Positions 1 through 9,383 of a DNA stretch of 64,000 nt are shown in pieces. Origin of the DNA: Cobetia sp. cqz5-12 (GTDB lineage Bacteria; Pseudomonadota; Gammaproteobacteria; Pseudomonadales; Halomonadaceae); NCBI RefSeq assembly GCF_016495405.1, contig NZ_CP044522.1, positions 1,240,001-1,304,000 of the forward strand. Direction: 5' to 3'. The number at the start of each line of letters is the position of its first letter. The first letter of the stretch is position 1. The notes beneath the pieces are model-generated. The model did not search any database, was not told where the DNA came from, and saw only the letters and a program-made list of their open reading frames with translations. Made by a program: the position numbers and the translations under genes.

Positions 1-1
1 C

Positions 2-706
2 ATGCGCCAGTTCGATGAGTTGATCGAAACGGGTCGTCTCGACATCACCGGAAAGCGGCGTGACCTGACCACTCCAGACGGTCTTGATCGCCGCGACGAT
101 CATCGCGCCGACCAGCACCATCGCCATCGGACCGTGTTCGGTCTCGAAGATGCATACCAGTCGCTCGTTGCGCGCGAAGAGGCCCGGCACGTGCTTGGCA
201 GTGGCTTCGTTGACCGAGAACAGGCTTCCCGGGACATAGGCCATCTCGACCAGGCGACCGGCCACCGGCATATGGACGCGATGATAGTCCTTCGGTGACA
301 GATAGACGGTGGCGAAGCGGCCGTTGCGGAAGGGGGCGGCGCGCTCTTCACTGCCACCCAGCAGCTGGGTCAGCGAGAACGCCTGACCCTTGGCCTGCAC
401 CAGGGTGCCATGCTCGATGGCGCCGAACTGGGACAGCACGCCATCGGCCGGTGAGACCAGCCCTTCTCCGATGGGGCGGGCATCGGCCTTCAGCGCTCGG
501 GTGAAGAAGTCATTGAAGCAGGCATAGGCGCGCGGATTCTCTTCCAGCGCTTCGCTCATGTTGACGTCGTAGGCCTTGATGAAACGCTCGATGAAGGTGT
601 TCTTGACCCACGGATTGGTGCAGGCGGCGATACGGCCGATGAGGCGTGAGATCAGGTGCTGGGGCAGTGGGTACTGGCTCAGGGAAAACAGCTTGGCGCG
701 ATCCAC
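2..706 (-). CDS. psd: Phosphatidylserine decarboxylase proenzyme, 3' end outside window
   Basis: Converts phosphatidylserine to phosphatidylethanolamine at the inner membrane, the last step of PE synthesis. About 235 residues are visible. They include the LVSPADG stretch with the conserved Asp and the DYHRVHMP motif with the catalytic-relay His, then [10 protein letters not shown] and LFARNERLV as in the E. coli enzyme. The LGST self-cleavage site that makes the pyruvoyl group would lie beyond base 1 and cannot be checked. The start is a GTG at 706, chosen because AAGGA sits 8 nt upstream. The gene lies downstream of rhdA on the same strand, the arrangement also found in Pseudomonas. Confidence 0.93.
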   Translation of the reverse strand, partial: MDRAKLFSLSQYPLPQHLISRLIGRIAACTNPWVKNTFIERFIKAYDVNMSEALEENPRAYACFNDFFTRALKADARPIGEGLVSPADGVLSQFGAIEHGTLVQAKGQAFSLTQLLGGSEERAAPFRNGRFATVYLSPKDYHRVHMPVAGRLVEMAYVPGSLFSVNEATAKHVPGLFARNERLVCIFETEHGPMAMVLVGAMIVAAIKTVWSGQVTPLSGDVETTRFDQLIELAH

Positions 707-737
707 GATGGCGATCCTTGCAGGCACTTTCAGGAAT

Positions 738-765
738 GAAAAGCCCGCTCCTCGAGAGGGCGGGC
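738..765 (-). terminator. Rho-independent terminator between rhdA and psd
   Basis: Read on the minus strand, GCCCGC pairs with GCGGGC across a loop and is followed by TTTTC. It lies downstream of rhdA and just ahead of psd, so it should end most rhdA transcripts before psd. Confidence 0.6.
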
Positions 766-958
766 GTTGGCCGGCTCAAGCGGCGGCCAGCAGTTGGGCT
801 GCACCTTAGCCCATCGTCAATAACGGCTCAAGCCTGCGGATTGCCGCAGCCGTGGGCCTGGCGACAGTTGCCAGGCAGGCCATGCGCGTCATCCCGACAT
901 GGCCTGCCTTGGCGTGCCGGCGCTCGAAAGGGGCATTCCAGTCTGCGATCGAGCGCCT

Positions 959-1822
959 TCAGCGTTCGATGGGCGTGTCGTCACGGTTGCCCCATTCCTT
1001 CCAGGAGCCCGGATAGGCGCGCACATCGCGGAAGCCCAGCGCCTGACCCACTAGCCAGGTCAGGCCGGAGCGGTGATGACTCTGGCAGTGCGTCACGATG
1101 TGCTGTTCGGGATTGAGGCCGCGAGCGCCCAGTTCGGTCACCAGCTCCGCATAGTCGCGGATGCGCAGGTTGCGCTCACGGTCCATGGCCTCGGTCCACT
1201 CGAAATGCACGGCGCCCGGGATATGGCCGAGGCGGGCGTTCTGGCCCTTTTCGCCGCGATACTCTTCCGCGGAGCGCGCATCCCAGACCACGACGCTCTC
1301 CTGCGGGTCCTCAGCGGCCAGCCGGTCGAGAATGTCTTCCCGCGTCGCCATCACGCTGGTGTCCATGTAGGCGGCATGATACTCGCTGGAGCTCCAGTCG
1401 CTGGCGGTGTCACTCAGTGGGAGGCCATCACCTTGCCATGCGTGCAGGCCACCATTGAGGTAGCTGTAGCGGGTATGGCCGAGCAGCGCCAGGGTCCACA
1501 GCAGGCGTCCGGCCCAGCCGCCGCCTTCATCGTCATAGGCCACCACATGGCTGTCGCGGGTGATGCCAAGCGCTGACATCACGTCAGACAGTGCCTCTGG
1601 GCTCGGCACGCCGGGAATGTCGTCATCATTGCTGCCGACCAGCTGCTTGAAGTCGAGCAGGCGAGCGCCGGGCACGTGACGCGCATGGCTCTCGGCTTTC
1701 AGCGGCACGTCGACGATCACGATATCAGGATGGTCGAGCACCTCCGCGAGCTGCTGCGGTTCGACGATCAAGGGCAGCAGGTCGGCTTCCGAGGGGGAAG
1801 GGTGTGAAGAGTCGTGAGACAT
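959..1822 (-). CDS. rhdA: Rhodanese-type sulfurtransferase (RhdA-like)
   Basis: Two-domain thiosulfate:cyanide sulfurtransferase of 287 aa. The N-terminal rhodanese domain (about residues 15-140) lacks the active Cys. The C-terminal domain carries the loop HCQSHHRSG with the persulfide Cys near residue 246, very close to the CQTHHRS loop of Azotobacter/Pseudomonas RhdA. The start at 1822 has AAGGA 7 nt upstream; a further ATG at 1858 is in frame but has no such site. Its place upstream of psd on the same strand supports the RhdA identity. The physiological sulfur donor and acceptor cannot be read from the sequence. Confidence 0.92.
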   Translation of the reverse strand: MSHDSSHPSPSEADLLPLIVEPQQLAEVLDHPDIVIVDVPLKAESHARHVPGARLLDFKQLVGSNDDDIPGVPSPEALSDVMSALGITRDSHVVAYDDEGGGWAGRLLWTLALLGHTRYSYLNGGLHAWQGDGLPLSDTASDWSSSEYHAAYMDTSVMATREDILDRLAAEDPQESVVVWDARSAEEYRGEKGQNARLGHIPGAVHFEWTEAMDRERNLRIRDYAELVTELGARGLNPEQHIVTHCQSHHRSGLTWLVGQALGFRDVRAYPGSWKEWGNRDDTPIER

Positions 1823-1888
1823 GGCGTAATCCTTGCTTCTACGAAAAGAGTGATCCATCCGGCATCATGGCACGTCGGCTGGCACTGT

Positions 1889-1944
1889 GGTCAAGTCACT
1901 GCGGTCAAGGCACTGCGATCAAGACACTGCAATCAAGGCACTGC
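1889..1944. repeat. Four 14-bp tandem repeats
   Basis: Units GGTCAAGTCACTGC, GGTCAAGGCACTGC, GATCAAGACACTGC and AATCAAGGCACTGC follow one another without a gap, 67 bp upstream of the rhdA start. They are too short and unspaced for a CRISPR array. They may be a slippage product or a cluster of binding sites. Confidence 0.85.
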
Positions 1945-2412
1945 GGCGAGGCGAAGTGTCACCGCGCCAGATTCCTTGCCATCTTGTCCCCTGAAACGAC
2001 ATGTTTTCAGTATAATGCCGCGCGTCACATTCTGGGGCGAACGTGTGAATGTCCTGTGCGCGCCACGACCTGACCTTCTGGACAGCCTTCCGGACAGTTC
2101 AAGGACGGCTTCTGGTCAGCTGGCGAGGCCAGCCAGTAGTCCCAGCAGCCAGTAGATCCAGTAGGTCTTGTAGGTCTTGTAAAAAGAAGCGCTTGTTTCA
2201 GCGCAGTAGGCCTTGGGCGAATGCCACATTCTGGCCCTCGGGATCATCCTCTTCGCGGCCTCAGGCAATACACTGTCTGTCGCCAGTGGCGCTGCTGCAC
2301 TCTTCGAGTGCGGTACGGGCGCTCAACGTGTGTCATTTCGGTGCAGCGTATCGGCGACTTGTCGACGCTTAGCTGCTACTCAATCGCTTCATCCTGAACG
2401 GGAGTCATCATC
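1945..2412. other. Gene-free spacer between rhdA and the NCS2 permease
   Basis: This divergent spacer has no convincing coding region. It holds a short direct repeat (GTAGGTCTT twice near 2160-2180) and must contain promoters for both flanking genes. I saw no recognisable purine-riboswitch core in it. Confidence 0.5.
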
Positions 2413-3747
2413 TTGCTCGAGCGCCTATTCTCACTGCGTGCCGAAGGCACCACGACGCGCACGGAAGTGCTGGCGGGCATCGCCACCTTCATGGCGTCGA
2501 TGTACATCATCGTGGTCAACCCCGGCATCCTGTCAGCCGCCGGCGTGCCATTCAGTGCCGCCCTCACGGCGACGGTGCTGGTCAGCTTCTTCGGCAGCCT
2601 GATGATGGGCCTGTACGCGCGCAACCCGATCCTGGTCGCGCCGGGCATGGGCATCAATGCCCTGTTCGCCTACACCATGGTGCTGGGCGGCGGCATGAGC
2701 TGGGAGGTCGCGCTGGGCTGCGTGTTCTGGGCCGGCGTCATCTTCGCGGTACTGGCCCTGTTCAACGTGCGCCGCCTGGTGATCGATGCGATTCCCGCTC
2801 AGCTTCGCTACGCCATCGCCTGTGGTATCGGCCTGTTCATCACCCTGATCGGTCTGGTGAATGCCAAGCTGATCGTCTCCAACCCGGTCACCGTGGTCAG
2901 CGTGGCGCCGATGACGCCCTCGCTGGTGGTCTTCCTGCTGGGGCTGGCGCTGACCGCCATCCTGGTCGCGAAGCGCATTCACGGCGCACTGATCATCGGC
3001 ATCATCGTCACGACCCTGATGGCGACCACCATCGGGCGTCTGTGGGGGGATGGCAGCGCCTACTTCCCGCCGGAGATCGCTCAGCCGACGCTGGTCAACT
3101 TCACCGGTATCTTCGCTGCGCCTGATTTCAGCGGCCTGCTGGCGCTGGACCTGCTCGGTTCGCTCAAGGTGGCCTATGCGCCGTTCATCTTCGTCATCCT
3201 GTTCACGGTGTTCTTCGATGCGCTCTCGACCTTCATGGCGGTGGCCGAGGCGGGCAATCTGAAGGACGAGAATGGTGACCCGCGCAATATCCGTCGCTCG
3301 ATGATGGTCGATGCCTTCTCGGCGTTGGTGTCCGCGCCACTGGGTACCAGCCCGGCGAATGCCTACATCGAATCGGCGGCCGGTATCAGCCAGGGCGGAC
3401 GCACCGGGCTGGTCGCGGTGGTGGTGGCGCTCTGCTTCCTGCCGTTCCTGTTCCTGGCACCGTTGCTGTCGCTGGTGCCGTCCATCGCGACTGCCCCGGC
3501 GCTGATTCTGGTCGGCGTGTTCATGATGGAGCCGATCGGCAAGATCCATTGGCACCAGTTCGATGATGCGATTCCGGCCTTCATCGCCATGGTGATGATT
3601 CCGCTGACCTATTCCATCACGCACGGTATCGTGTTCGGTTTCCTGAGCTTCGTGGTCATCAAGCTCGGCGTCGGCAAGGCGCGCGAGATTCGCCCGACCA
3701 TGTGGGTGCTGTTCGCGCTGTCACTGCTGCTGTTGCTGGAAGGCTAG
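2413..3747 (+). CDS. NCS2-family purine permease (AzgA/GhxP type)
   Basis: Inner-membrane proton-coupled nucleobase transporter of 444 aa, most like the hypoxanthine/guanine/adenine branch. It is strongly hydrophobic throughout, with roughly a dozen membrane segments. It shows the NPILVAPGMGINA motif near residues 73-85 and FFDALSTFMAVAE in the middle, both typical of this branch. The start is TTG at 2413 with GGAG 8 nt upstream. Substrate choice within the purines cannot be settled from the sequence. The gene sits between rhdA and rsgA, a position that holds motAB in Pseudomonas as I recall it. Confidence 0.88.
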   Translation: MLERLFSLRAEGTTTRTEVLAGIATFMASMYIIVVNPGILSAAGVPFSAALTATVLVSFFGSLMMGLYARNPILVAPGMGINALFAYTMVLGGGMSWEVALGCVFWAGVIFAVLALFNVRRLVIDAIPAQLRYAIACGIGLFITLIGLVNAKLIVSNPVTVVSVAPMTPSLVVFLLGLALTAILVAKRIHGALIIGIIVTTLMATTIGRLWGDGSAYFPPEIAQPTLVNFTGIFAAPDFSGLLALDLLGSLKVAYAPFIFVILFTVFFDALSTFMAVAEAGNLKDENGDPRNIRRSMMVDAFSALVSAPLGTSPANAYIESAAGISQGGRTGLVAVVVALCFLPFLFLAPLLSLVPSIATAPALILVGVFMMEPIGKIHWHQFDDAIPAFIAMVMIPLTYSITHGIVFGFLSFVVIKLGVGKAREIRPTMWVLFALSLLLLLEG

Positions 3748-3810
3748 GCTTCGAAAGCGGCAGTGACGTGTCTCGAGAGTGTGATGTATCTCGAGGGCCT
3801 CGAGCATGAA

Positions 3811-3849
3811 AAAGCCCCGCCAGGCAGTGACTGCCTGGCGGGGCTTTTT
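3811..3849. terminator. Bidirectional terminator between NCS2 permease and rsgA
   Basis: A 14-bp GC-rich stem (GCCCCGCCAGGCAG with its complement, loop TGAC) is flanked by A-run and T-run, so it works for both converging genes. Confidence 0.9.
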
Positions 3850-3876
3850 GTTGACGGCTTTTTTGATTGCGCCTGA

Positions 3877-4887
3877 TCAGCTTTCGGTCAGCGAGAGCAG
3901 GATCTTCTTGTAGCTCTCGAAGCGCACGCGGCCGATTTCACCGTTGTCCACGGCCTGCAGCAGGGCGCAGCCCGGCTCCTTCTCGTGCTTGCAGTCGCGA
4001 AAGCGGCAATAGCCGAGATAGTCGTGGAACTCGCGGAAGCCGTCGGTGACCTGTTCAGGCGTCAGGTGCACCAGGCCGAATTCACGGATGCCGGGCGAGT
4101 CGATCAGGTCACCGCCATCCGGCATGTGATAGAGCCAGGCGGTGGTGGTGGTGTGCATGCCCTGGCGTGATTCGGCCGACAGCGGGCCGACACGAACCTC
4201 TTCTCTGGGCAGCAGCATGCCGATCAGGGATGACTTGCCGACGCCACTCTGGCCGACGAAGACCGAGGTGCGGTCGCTGAGCTGGGCCTTGAGGGCGTCC
4301 AGCCCCGACTCGCCACGCGTGGTGCAGGCGACGACTTCGTAGCCGAGCGCTTCATAGCGCGCCAGCAGGTCGCGCAGCTCACCGCCGCTTTCCGGCAGCA
4401 GGTCGACCTTGTTGAGCACCAGCACCGGCGTGATGCCGGTGGCTTCCGCGGCGATCAGATAACGGTCGATCAGGTTGGGCTGCGGGGCGGGCTCGGCGGC
4501 GAACACGATCAGGATCTGATCGATGTTGGCCGCCACCGGCTTGAGCACGCCACGCATGTCGGGGCGTTCAAGCTCGGTGGTGCGTGCGCCACGCGCGACG
4601 ACCACGCCGCTGGCGTCGCTGGCTTCGCGCCAGATGACCCGGTCACCGGTGACCAGCGTCTCGAGGTTGGCGCGCAGGTGGCAGCGGTGCAGGCTGCCGG
4701 ATTCGCTCTCGACTTCCAGGCTGCGCCCGTAGTGGGCGATGACACGGCCATGCTGCTCCGGGCCATATTCGCCGGCGTCGAGCTTGTCACGGTCCTGCGT
4801 CTCGCGCTTTTCGGCGCGCTTGGTACGCTCGGCCTGCACCTTCTCGATTCGCCATTGCTGCTGGCGGCTTAGCTTGCGTTTACTCAT
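3877..4887 (-). CDS. rsgA: Ribosome small-subunit-dependent GTPase A
   Basis: Circularly permuted GTPase (336 aa) that helps late 30S maturation. Order seen: basic N-terminal tail, OB-fold (about 45-110), then G4 motif NKVDLL ahead of the P-loop GQSGVGKSSL, and DSPGIREFG. The C-terminal zinc knuckle CRFRDCKHEKEPGC follows. The start at 4887 (MSKRKLS) was chosen because the conserved N-terminus begins there; the open frame runs on to 5553 but that part is antisense to orn. Divergent from orn, an arrangement conserved in gammaproteobacteria. Confidence 0.96.
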   Translation of the reverse strand: MSKRKLSRQQQWRIEKVQAERTKRAEKRETQDRDKLDAGEYGPEQHGRVIAHYGRSLEVESESGSLHRCHLRANLETLVTGDRVIWREASDASGVVVARGARTTELERPDMRGVLKPVAANIDQILIVFAAEPAPQPNLIDRYLIAAEATGITPVLVLNKVDLLPESGGELRDLLARYEALGYEVVACTTRGESGLDALKAQLSDRTSVFVGQSGVGKSSLIGMLLPREEVRVGPLSAESRQGMHTTTTAWLYHMPDGGDLIDSPGIREFGLVHLTPEQVTDGFREFHDYLGYCRFRDCKHEKEPGCALLQAVDNGEIGRVRFESYKKILLSLTES

Positions 4888-5070
4888 GCTTGGCTGGTGA
4901 CTCCGGTCGCCGTTCGTTCGCCAGGGATGGGAGAGTCTTCCCCCCTTTGCGGCGCGATTGTACCCTTTGCGCCCTCGGGTGTCGTGCGACGCCCCGGGAT
5001 GGCGTGTGATACTGCTGTCATCGACTGGCGTCCCGCGCCATTCCATCATCTGCTCAGCAAGGAGTGACCC

Positions 5071-5643
5071 ATGGCAAATCCCACCGCGCAGGCCGACCGC
5101 CTCATCTGGATCGACCTGGAAATGACCGGTCTCGACCCGGCGCGTGAGCGTATCATCGAGGTGGCCACCCTGGTCACCGACGGCGACCTCAACCTGATTG
5201 CCGAAGGCCCGGTGCTGGCCGTGCATCAGCCGGACAGCCTGCTGGGGGCGATGGATGAGTGGAATACGCGCACCCATGGTGAATCCGGGCTGGTGAAGCG
5301 CGTCAAGGAAAGTCAGATCGATACCGCCGAAGCCGAACGCCAGACCCTCGAGTTCCTTGCCCGGCACGTGGCGGCAGGTGCCTCGCCGATGTGTGGCAAC
5401 AGCGTGCATCAGGACCGCCGCTTCCTGCAGCACGAGATGCCGTTGCTGGAGGAATTCTTCCACTATCGCAACATCGATGTCTCGACCCTTAAAGAGCTGG
5501 CCAAGCGCTGGAATCCAGCCGCGCTGGACGGTTTCAAGAAGCGTGCGACCCACCAGGCGATGGACGATATCCGTGAATCACTGGCGGAGCTTGCGCATTA
5601 TCGCAAGACCTTCCTCAAGCTGACCCAGCAGGGCATCGTCTGA
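5071..5643 (+). CDS. orn: Oligoribonuclease
   Basis: 3'-to-5' exoribonuclease of 190 aa that clears 2-5 nt RNA fragments and pGpG from c-di-GMP breakdown. The DEDDh residues are visible: [10 protein letters not shown] near residues 13-22, the [11 protein letters not shown] block near 109-119, and HQAMDDI with the general-base His and last Asp near 161-167. AAGGAG lies 6 nt before the ATG. The gene is divergent from rsgA and convergent with queG. Confidence 0.97.
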   Translation: MANPTAQADRLIWIDLEMTGLDPARERIIEVATLVTDGDLNLIAEGPVLAVHQPDSLLGAMDEWNTRTHGESGLVKRVKESQIDTAEAERQTLEFLARHVAAGASPMCGNSVHQDRRFLQHEMPLLEEFFHYRNIDVSTLKELAKRWNPAALDGFKKRATHQAMDDIRESLAELAHYRKTFLKLTQQGIV

Positions 5644-5661
5644 GCGATTCGGGGATGGAGG

Positions 5662-6807
5662 TCAGAGCGCGGTGGCCAGGCGGGCGCCGCGCTTGATGGC
5701 CTGCTCCTTCAGCGCCCAGCGCACATGCTCGCGCAGTGGCTCGCTGGGGTAGGCCAGGCGGGCGCGCAGCACATGCTCGACCTGCTCTGACCAGGGCGCA
5801 TTGCCCAGCCCGATGGCGATGTTGGAGAGCCACTTCTCGTAGCCGATGCGTCGAATCGGGCTGCCTTCCGTCTTGCTGAGGAATTCCTGCTCCCCCCAGC
5901 AGAACAGGCGAATCAGCTCGATGCGATCCAGGTCATGGCGCGGCGAGAAGTCAGTCTCCTGGGTCGCCTTGGCGAAGCGCGTGAAGGGGCAGAACAGCTG
6001 ACAGTCATCGCAGCCATAGATGCGGTTGCCCATCGGGCGACGGAATTCCTCGGGGATGGCACCATCGAGCTCGATGGTCAGGTACGAGATGCAGCGCCGC
6101 GCATCGACGACCTTGTCCTCGACGATGGCGTCCGTCGGGCAGGCGACCTTGCAGGCGTTGCAGCTGCCGCAGTGTTCCTTTTCAAAGGGGGCGTCCACCG
6201 GCAGGGGCAGGTCGGTGTAGAGTTCGCCCAGGAAGAACAGGCAGCCGGCCTGCTGATTCATCAGCATGGCGTTCTTGCCGAACCAGCCGATGCCGGCCTT
6301 CTGCGCCAGGGCGCGCTCCATCACCGGAGCGGAGTCGACGAAGGCGCGATAGCCGAACTTGCCGACTTCCTTCTCGATCTGCTTGGCCAGGTTGGCCAGT
6401 CGCTTGCGCATCAGCTTGTGGTAATCACGCCCCAGCGCGTAGCGTGACACATAGGCGCGCTGTGGTTGGCTGAGCACCTGAGTGGTCTCGACCTCGGGCG
6501 GCAGGTAATCGAGGCGCACGCTGATGACGCGCAGTGTCCCGGGCACCAGCTCTTCAGGACGAGTGCGCTTGGTGCCGTGCTTGGCCATGAAATTCATCTC
6601 GCCGTGATGGCCATTGGCCAGCCAGCGTTCCAGATAGGCTTCATGGGCCGAGAGGTCGACATCGGTGATGCCGACCTGCTGAAAACCCAGCTCGCGCCCC
6701 CATGTCTTGATGCGCGTCGCCAGTTCCGCCATGGCCTGTTCATCGGCAGCGGGGCTTCCGGTGTCGGCAGGCGAAGCGGCGGCGGTGGATGAGTGCGAAG
6801 CAGACAT
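5662..6807 (-). CDS. queG: Epoxyqueuosine reductase
   Basis: Cobalamin- and 4Fe-4S-dependent enzyme (381 aa) for the last step of queuosine formation in tRNA. The N-terminal half contains the DUF1730/B12-binding region (MNFMAKHGTKR, VDSAPVMERALAQKAGIGW). Two 4Fe-4S motifs follow: CGSCNACKVACP and CDDCQLFCPF. The C-terminal part has HEAT-like sequence. The first roughly 20 residues are Ser/Ala-rich and not conserved, so a later start is possible, although none has a better ribosome site. It lies next to orn as in other gammaproteobacteria. Confidence 0.95.
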   Translation of the reverse strand: MSASHSSTAAASPADTGSPAADEQAMAELATRIKTWGRELGFQQVGITDVDLSAHEAYLERWLANGHHGEMNFMAKHGTKRTRPEELVPGTLRVISVRLDYLPPEVETTQVLSQPQRAYVSRYALGRDYHKLMRKRLANLAKQIEKEVGKFGYRAFVDSAPVMERALAQKAGIGWFGKNAMLMNQQAGCLFFLGELYTDLPLPVDAPFEKEHCGSCNACKVACPTDAIVEDKVVDARRCISYLTIELDGAIPEEFRRPMGNRIYGCDDCQLFCPFTRFAKATQETDFSPRHDLDRIELIRLFCWGEQEFLSKTEGSPIRRIGYEKWLSNIAIGLGNAPWSEQVEHVLRARLAYPSEPLREHVRWALKEQAIKRGARLATAL

Positions 6808-7020
6808 GGGGTTTCCAGCGAGATCAAGGGCAGAGGCGCGCCACCTTAGCGCAACTTGCCGGTCAGCCCAAGCGTGCTGCCTGAGGGCGCGAGCACGTCA
6901 GGTAAGGTGCAGTGGAAAGGAAGGCGGTACGCAACGCCATGCCTCACGCCAGGCAACGCGCCTCTATACAGGCAACGAACATCCAGTCAGGCAACGGATA
7001 TCCAGACAAGGAGTGTAGGC

Positions 7021-8826
7021 ATGACAGCGCACCAATCGACCTCTGACCAGACCTGCCCGCCGCCTTCTTCGGCGACCATGACGCTGTGGCGTTCGGTCAA
7101 CTGTCTGTGGCCGTTGGCGGCGCTGCGTGATCTGGAGCACTGGATGCTCGCGGAAGAGACCATTGCCGCTGACAGTGGCCAGAGCGAGGCGCCGGTGGAG
7201 AAGCGCCTGATGGGGCGCGCCGCGCAATCGGCGTTCGATCTGCTGCGTCAGCGTTGGCCGGAGTCGCGCAGAGTGTGCGTGCTGTGTGGTGGCGGCAACA
7301 ATGGCGGCGATGGCTATCTGCTGGCGCGTCTGGCATTGCTGGCGGGCTTCGAGGTGCGGGTCATCGCCTTGACGCCGGAGGATGCCTTGACCGGTGATGC
7401 GCAGCTGGCCGCGATCGCGGCGCGCGAGGCTGGCGTCGAGACGCTGGCATGGCCGAAGGCCGATGAGGAGGCGGCGGATGCGCTGCTCAAGGGCTGGCCC
7501 TTGCTGGTGGATGCGCTGACCGGCATCGGCCTGCGCGATGCGCCGCGCGGCAGCGTGGTCGAAGCCATCGAGCGCATCAATCACGCTCATCAGCAGGGCG
7601 TGCATGTCATGGCGCTGGATGTGCCCTCAGGCTTGAACGCCGCGACGGGTGCAGTCGCGGGTGTCGCCGTGGAGGCGGATGTGACGCTGACGTTTCTGGT
7701 CGACAAGCCGGGCCTGCACACCGGTCGTGCCGAGCTGCACGCCGGGCATGTCAGTCTGGCGCGCCTGGGCGCGGCGCGTGTATTGCCAGAGGTGGTCGCG
7801 CAGTCGCGTACCGCGGCATTGCTGGCCCGGGACGGCGTACAGCGCCTGACGCCGCGCTGGCTGGAGTCCGAGCTGGTGCCACGTTCGCCGCTGGCCCACA
7901 AGGGTGACACCGGCAGCGTGCTGGTGTTCGGTGGCGGGCCGGGGCTGGGCGGCTCGGTATTGCTGGCCAGCGAAGCGGCGGCACGGGCCGGCGCCGGCAA
8001 GGTCGCGCTGCTGACGGCGCCTGCGCATATCAGCGCCAGCCTGACGCGCTGCCCTGAGGTCATGGCGCGCGGCCTCAAGAGTGGCCCGGAGGGCAGCAGC
8101 CACGATGGCTTCGCCGTGCTTGAGTCACAGCTGGCACAGGCCAGCGTGACGTTGGTTGGCCCGGGCATGGGTACCGAGAGTCTCGAGAGCATGCTGTGGG
8201 GCTGGGGCGGCATGTCGCGGGTGCTGGCGGCGGGTCAGCCGCTGGTCGTGGATGCCGATGGCCTGAGCCTGCTGGCCTGGCGCGCGAGCGAAGGCGAGAT
8301 CATCCGCCGCGACGACTGGGTGCTGACGCCGCATCCTGGCGAGGCCGCGCGTCTGCTCGATTGCAGTGTGGCGGACGTCGAACATGACCGGATCGCAGCC
8401 GCAAGAGCGCTCCAGCAGCGTTTCGGCGGCAGCGTGGTACTCAAGGGCGCGGGCAGTCTGGTGGCGAGCCCTGCGGGAGTTCTCGAGGGGCCGGCGGTGG
8501 CGCTTTGCCCCTATGGCAACCCGGGCATGGCCAGTGGCGGCATGGGCGATGTGCTGGGTGGCATCATCGCGGGGCTGGCGGCGCAGGCGCTCAACGGCGG
8601 CTTCGATGCACGCCAGCCGCGTTCATCCCCAGATGAAGCGGCACAGGCGCGGCGAGTCACGCGCGCCATGGCACAGGCGGCCAGGCTCGGGGTGCTGGTG
8701 CATGCCCTGGCGGCCGACCGGGCGGTACAGGAGCGTGGTGAACGTGGCCTGCTCGCAGGTGATCTGGCATCCTATATGCATTTATTGCTCAATCCACGGG
8801 CCCGAGATGCGCATACTTCTGTCTGA
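7021..8826 (+). CDS. nnr: Bifunctional NAD(P)H-hydrate epimerase / ADP-dependent dehydratase
   Basis: Repairs damaged NAD(P)HX. This 601-aa protein joins an N-terminal YjeF epimerase domain (CGGGNNGGDGY; MALDVPSGLN) to a C-terminal ribokinase-like dehydratase domain (VLTPHPGEAARLL; GNPGMASGGMGDVLGG). The start at 7021 has AAGGAG 7 nt upstream; an in-frame ATG at 6856 has no ribosome site. It overlaps tsaE by 20 bp, so the two are co-transcribed and probably translationally coupled. Confidence 0.95.
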   Translation: MTAHQSTSDQTCPPPSSATMTLWRSVNCLWPLAALRDLEHWMLAEETIAADSGQSEAPVEKRLMGRAAQSAFDLLRQRWPESRRVCVLCGGGNNGGDGYLLARLALLAGFEVRVIALTPEDALTGDAQLAAIAAREAGVETLAWPKADEEAADALLKGWPLLVDALTGIGLRDAPRGSVVEAIERINHAHQQGVHVMALDVPSGLNAATGAVAGVAVEADVTLTFLVDKPGLHTGRAELHAGHVSLARLGAARVLPEVVAQSRTAALLARDGVQRLTPRWLESELVPRSPLAHKGDTGSVLVFGGGPGLGGSVLLASEAAARAGAGKVALLTAPAHISASLTRCPEVMARGLKSGPEGSSHDGFAVLESQLAQASVTLVGPGMGTESLESMLWGWGGMSRVLAAGQPLVVDADGLSLLAWRASEGEIIRRDDWVLTPHPGEAARLLDCSVADVEHDRIAAARALQQRFGGSVVLKGAGSLVASPAGVLEGPAVALCPYGNPGMASGGMGDVLGGIIAGLAAQALNGGFDARQPRSSPDEAAQARRVTRAMAQAARLGVLVHALAADRAVQERGERGLLAGDLASYMHLLLNPRARDAHTSV

Positions 8827-9292
8827 TGAAAACGCCCAGGTTGCCTTCGGCACTCAATTGGGAAATATCCTTGCCGGCCGCGGGCTGGTGTTTCTGGAGG
8901 GCGAGCTGGGGGCGGGCAAGACGACCCTGACCCGCGGCGTGCTGCGCGCCTATGGTCACCAGGGTGCGGTCAAGAGCCCGACCTACACCCTGGTGGAGCC
9001 CTACGTGCTGCCACGGGCCGAGGGTGGCGAGTGGCACATCAACCACTTCGACCTCTACCGTCTTGCCGACCCTGAAGAGCTCGAGTTCATCGGAGGGCGC
9101 GATCTGCTCGCCGCCGACAGCTTGGCGCTGATCGAGTGGCCGAGCTGTGGTCAGGGCTTTCTGCCCACGCCGGATCTGCGCATCACGCTGTTCGTCGCCG
9201 ACGAAGGGCGCGAGGCCGAATTGACGGCCATGACACCGCGAGGTGAGGGTTGGTTGGCAACACTGGCCGAGCATCGAACCTCTCAGGCATGA
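8807..9292 (+). CDS. tsaE: tRNA t6A synthesis ATPase TsaE
   Basis: A 161-aa P-loop ATPase that acts with TsaB, TsaC and TsaD to make N6-threonylcarbamoyladenosine at A37 of ANN-decoding tRNAs. Visible motifs are GELGAGKTTLTRG (Walker A), SPTYTLVEPY and HFDLYRL (switch region). The open frame begins far upstream, but the family's N-terminus starts at MRILLSDENA, inside the nnr end. It follows nnr and precedes an amidase, as in E. coli yjeF-yjeE-amiB. Confidence 0.95.
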   Translation: MRILLSDENAQVAFGTQLGNILAGRGLVFLEGELGAGKTTLTRGVLRAYGHQGAVKSPTYTLVEPYVLPRAEGGEWHINHFDLYRLADPEELEFIGGRDLLAADSLALIEWPSCGQGFLPTPDLRITLFVADEGREAELTAMTPRGEGWLATLAEHRTSQA

Positions 9293-9383
9293 TGACGCCG
9301 ATCCGCTTGCCATGTCTGGCGGCGCAGTGTCCGGTCATTCGTTATCTTCATTCATGTTCTTTCTGTCTGGGTCATCCTGTCTG

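Noticed and set aside
1889-1944. CRISPR array
   Set aside because: Units are 14 bp without spacers. The other tandem repeats in the window (46982-47041, 60853-60955) also lack spacers, and no cas gene is present.
1945-2412. Purine riboswitch ahead of the NCS2 permease
   Set aside because: The conserved loop and junction sequences of purine aptamers were not found.
2533-3624. 363-codon minus-strand open frame opposite the NCS2 permease
   Set aside because: His/Arg/Gln-rich shadow of a membrane-protein gene; no motif and no ribosome site.
3877-5553. rsgA read as a 558-residue protein
   Set aside because: The extension is antisense to orn, and the RsgA family starts at MSKRKL.
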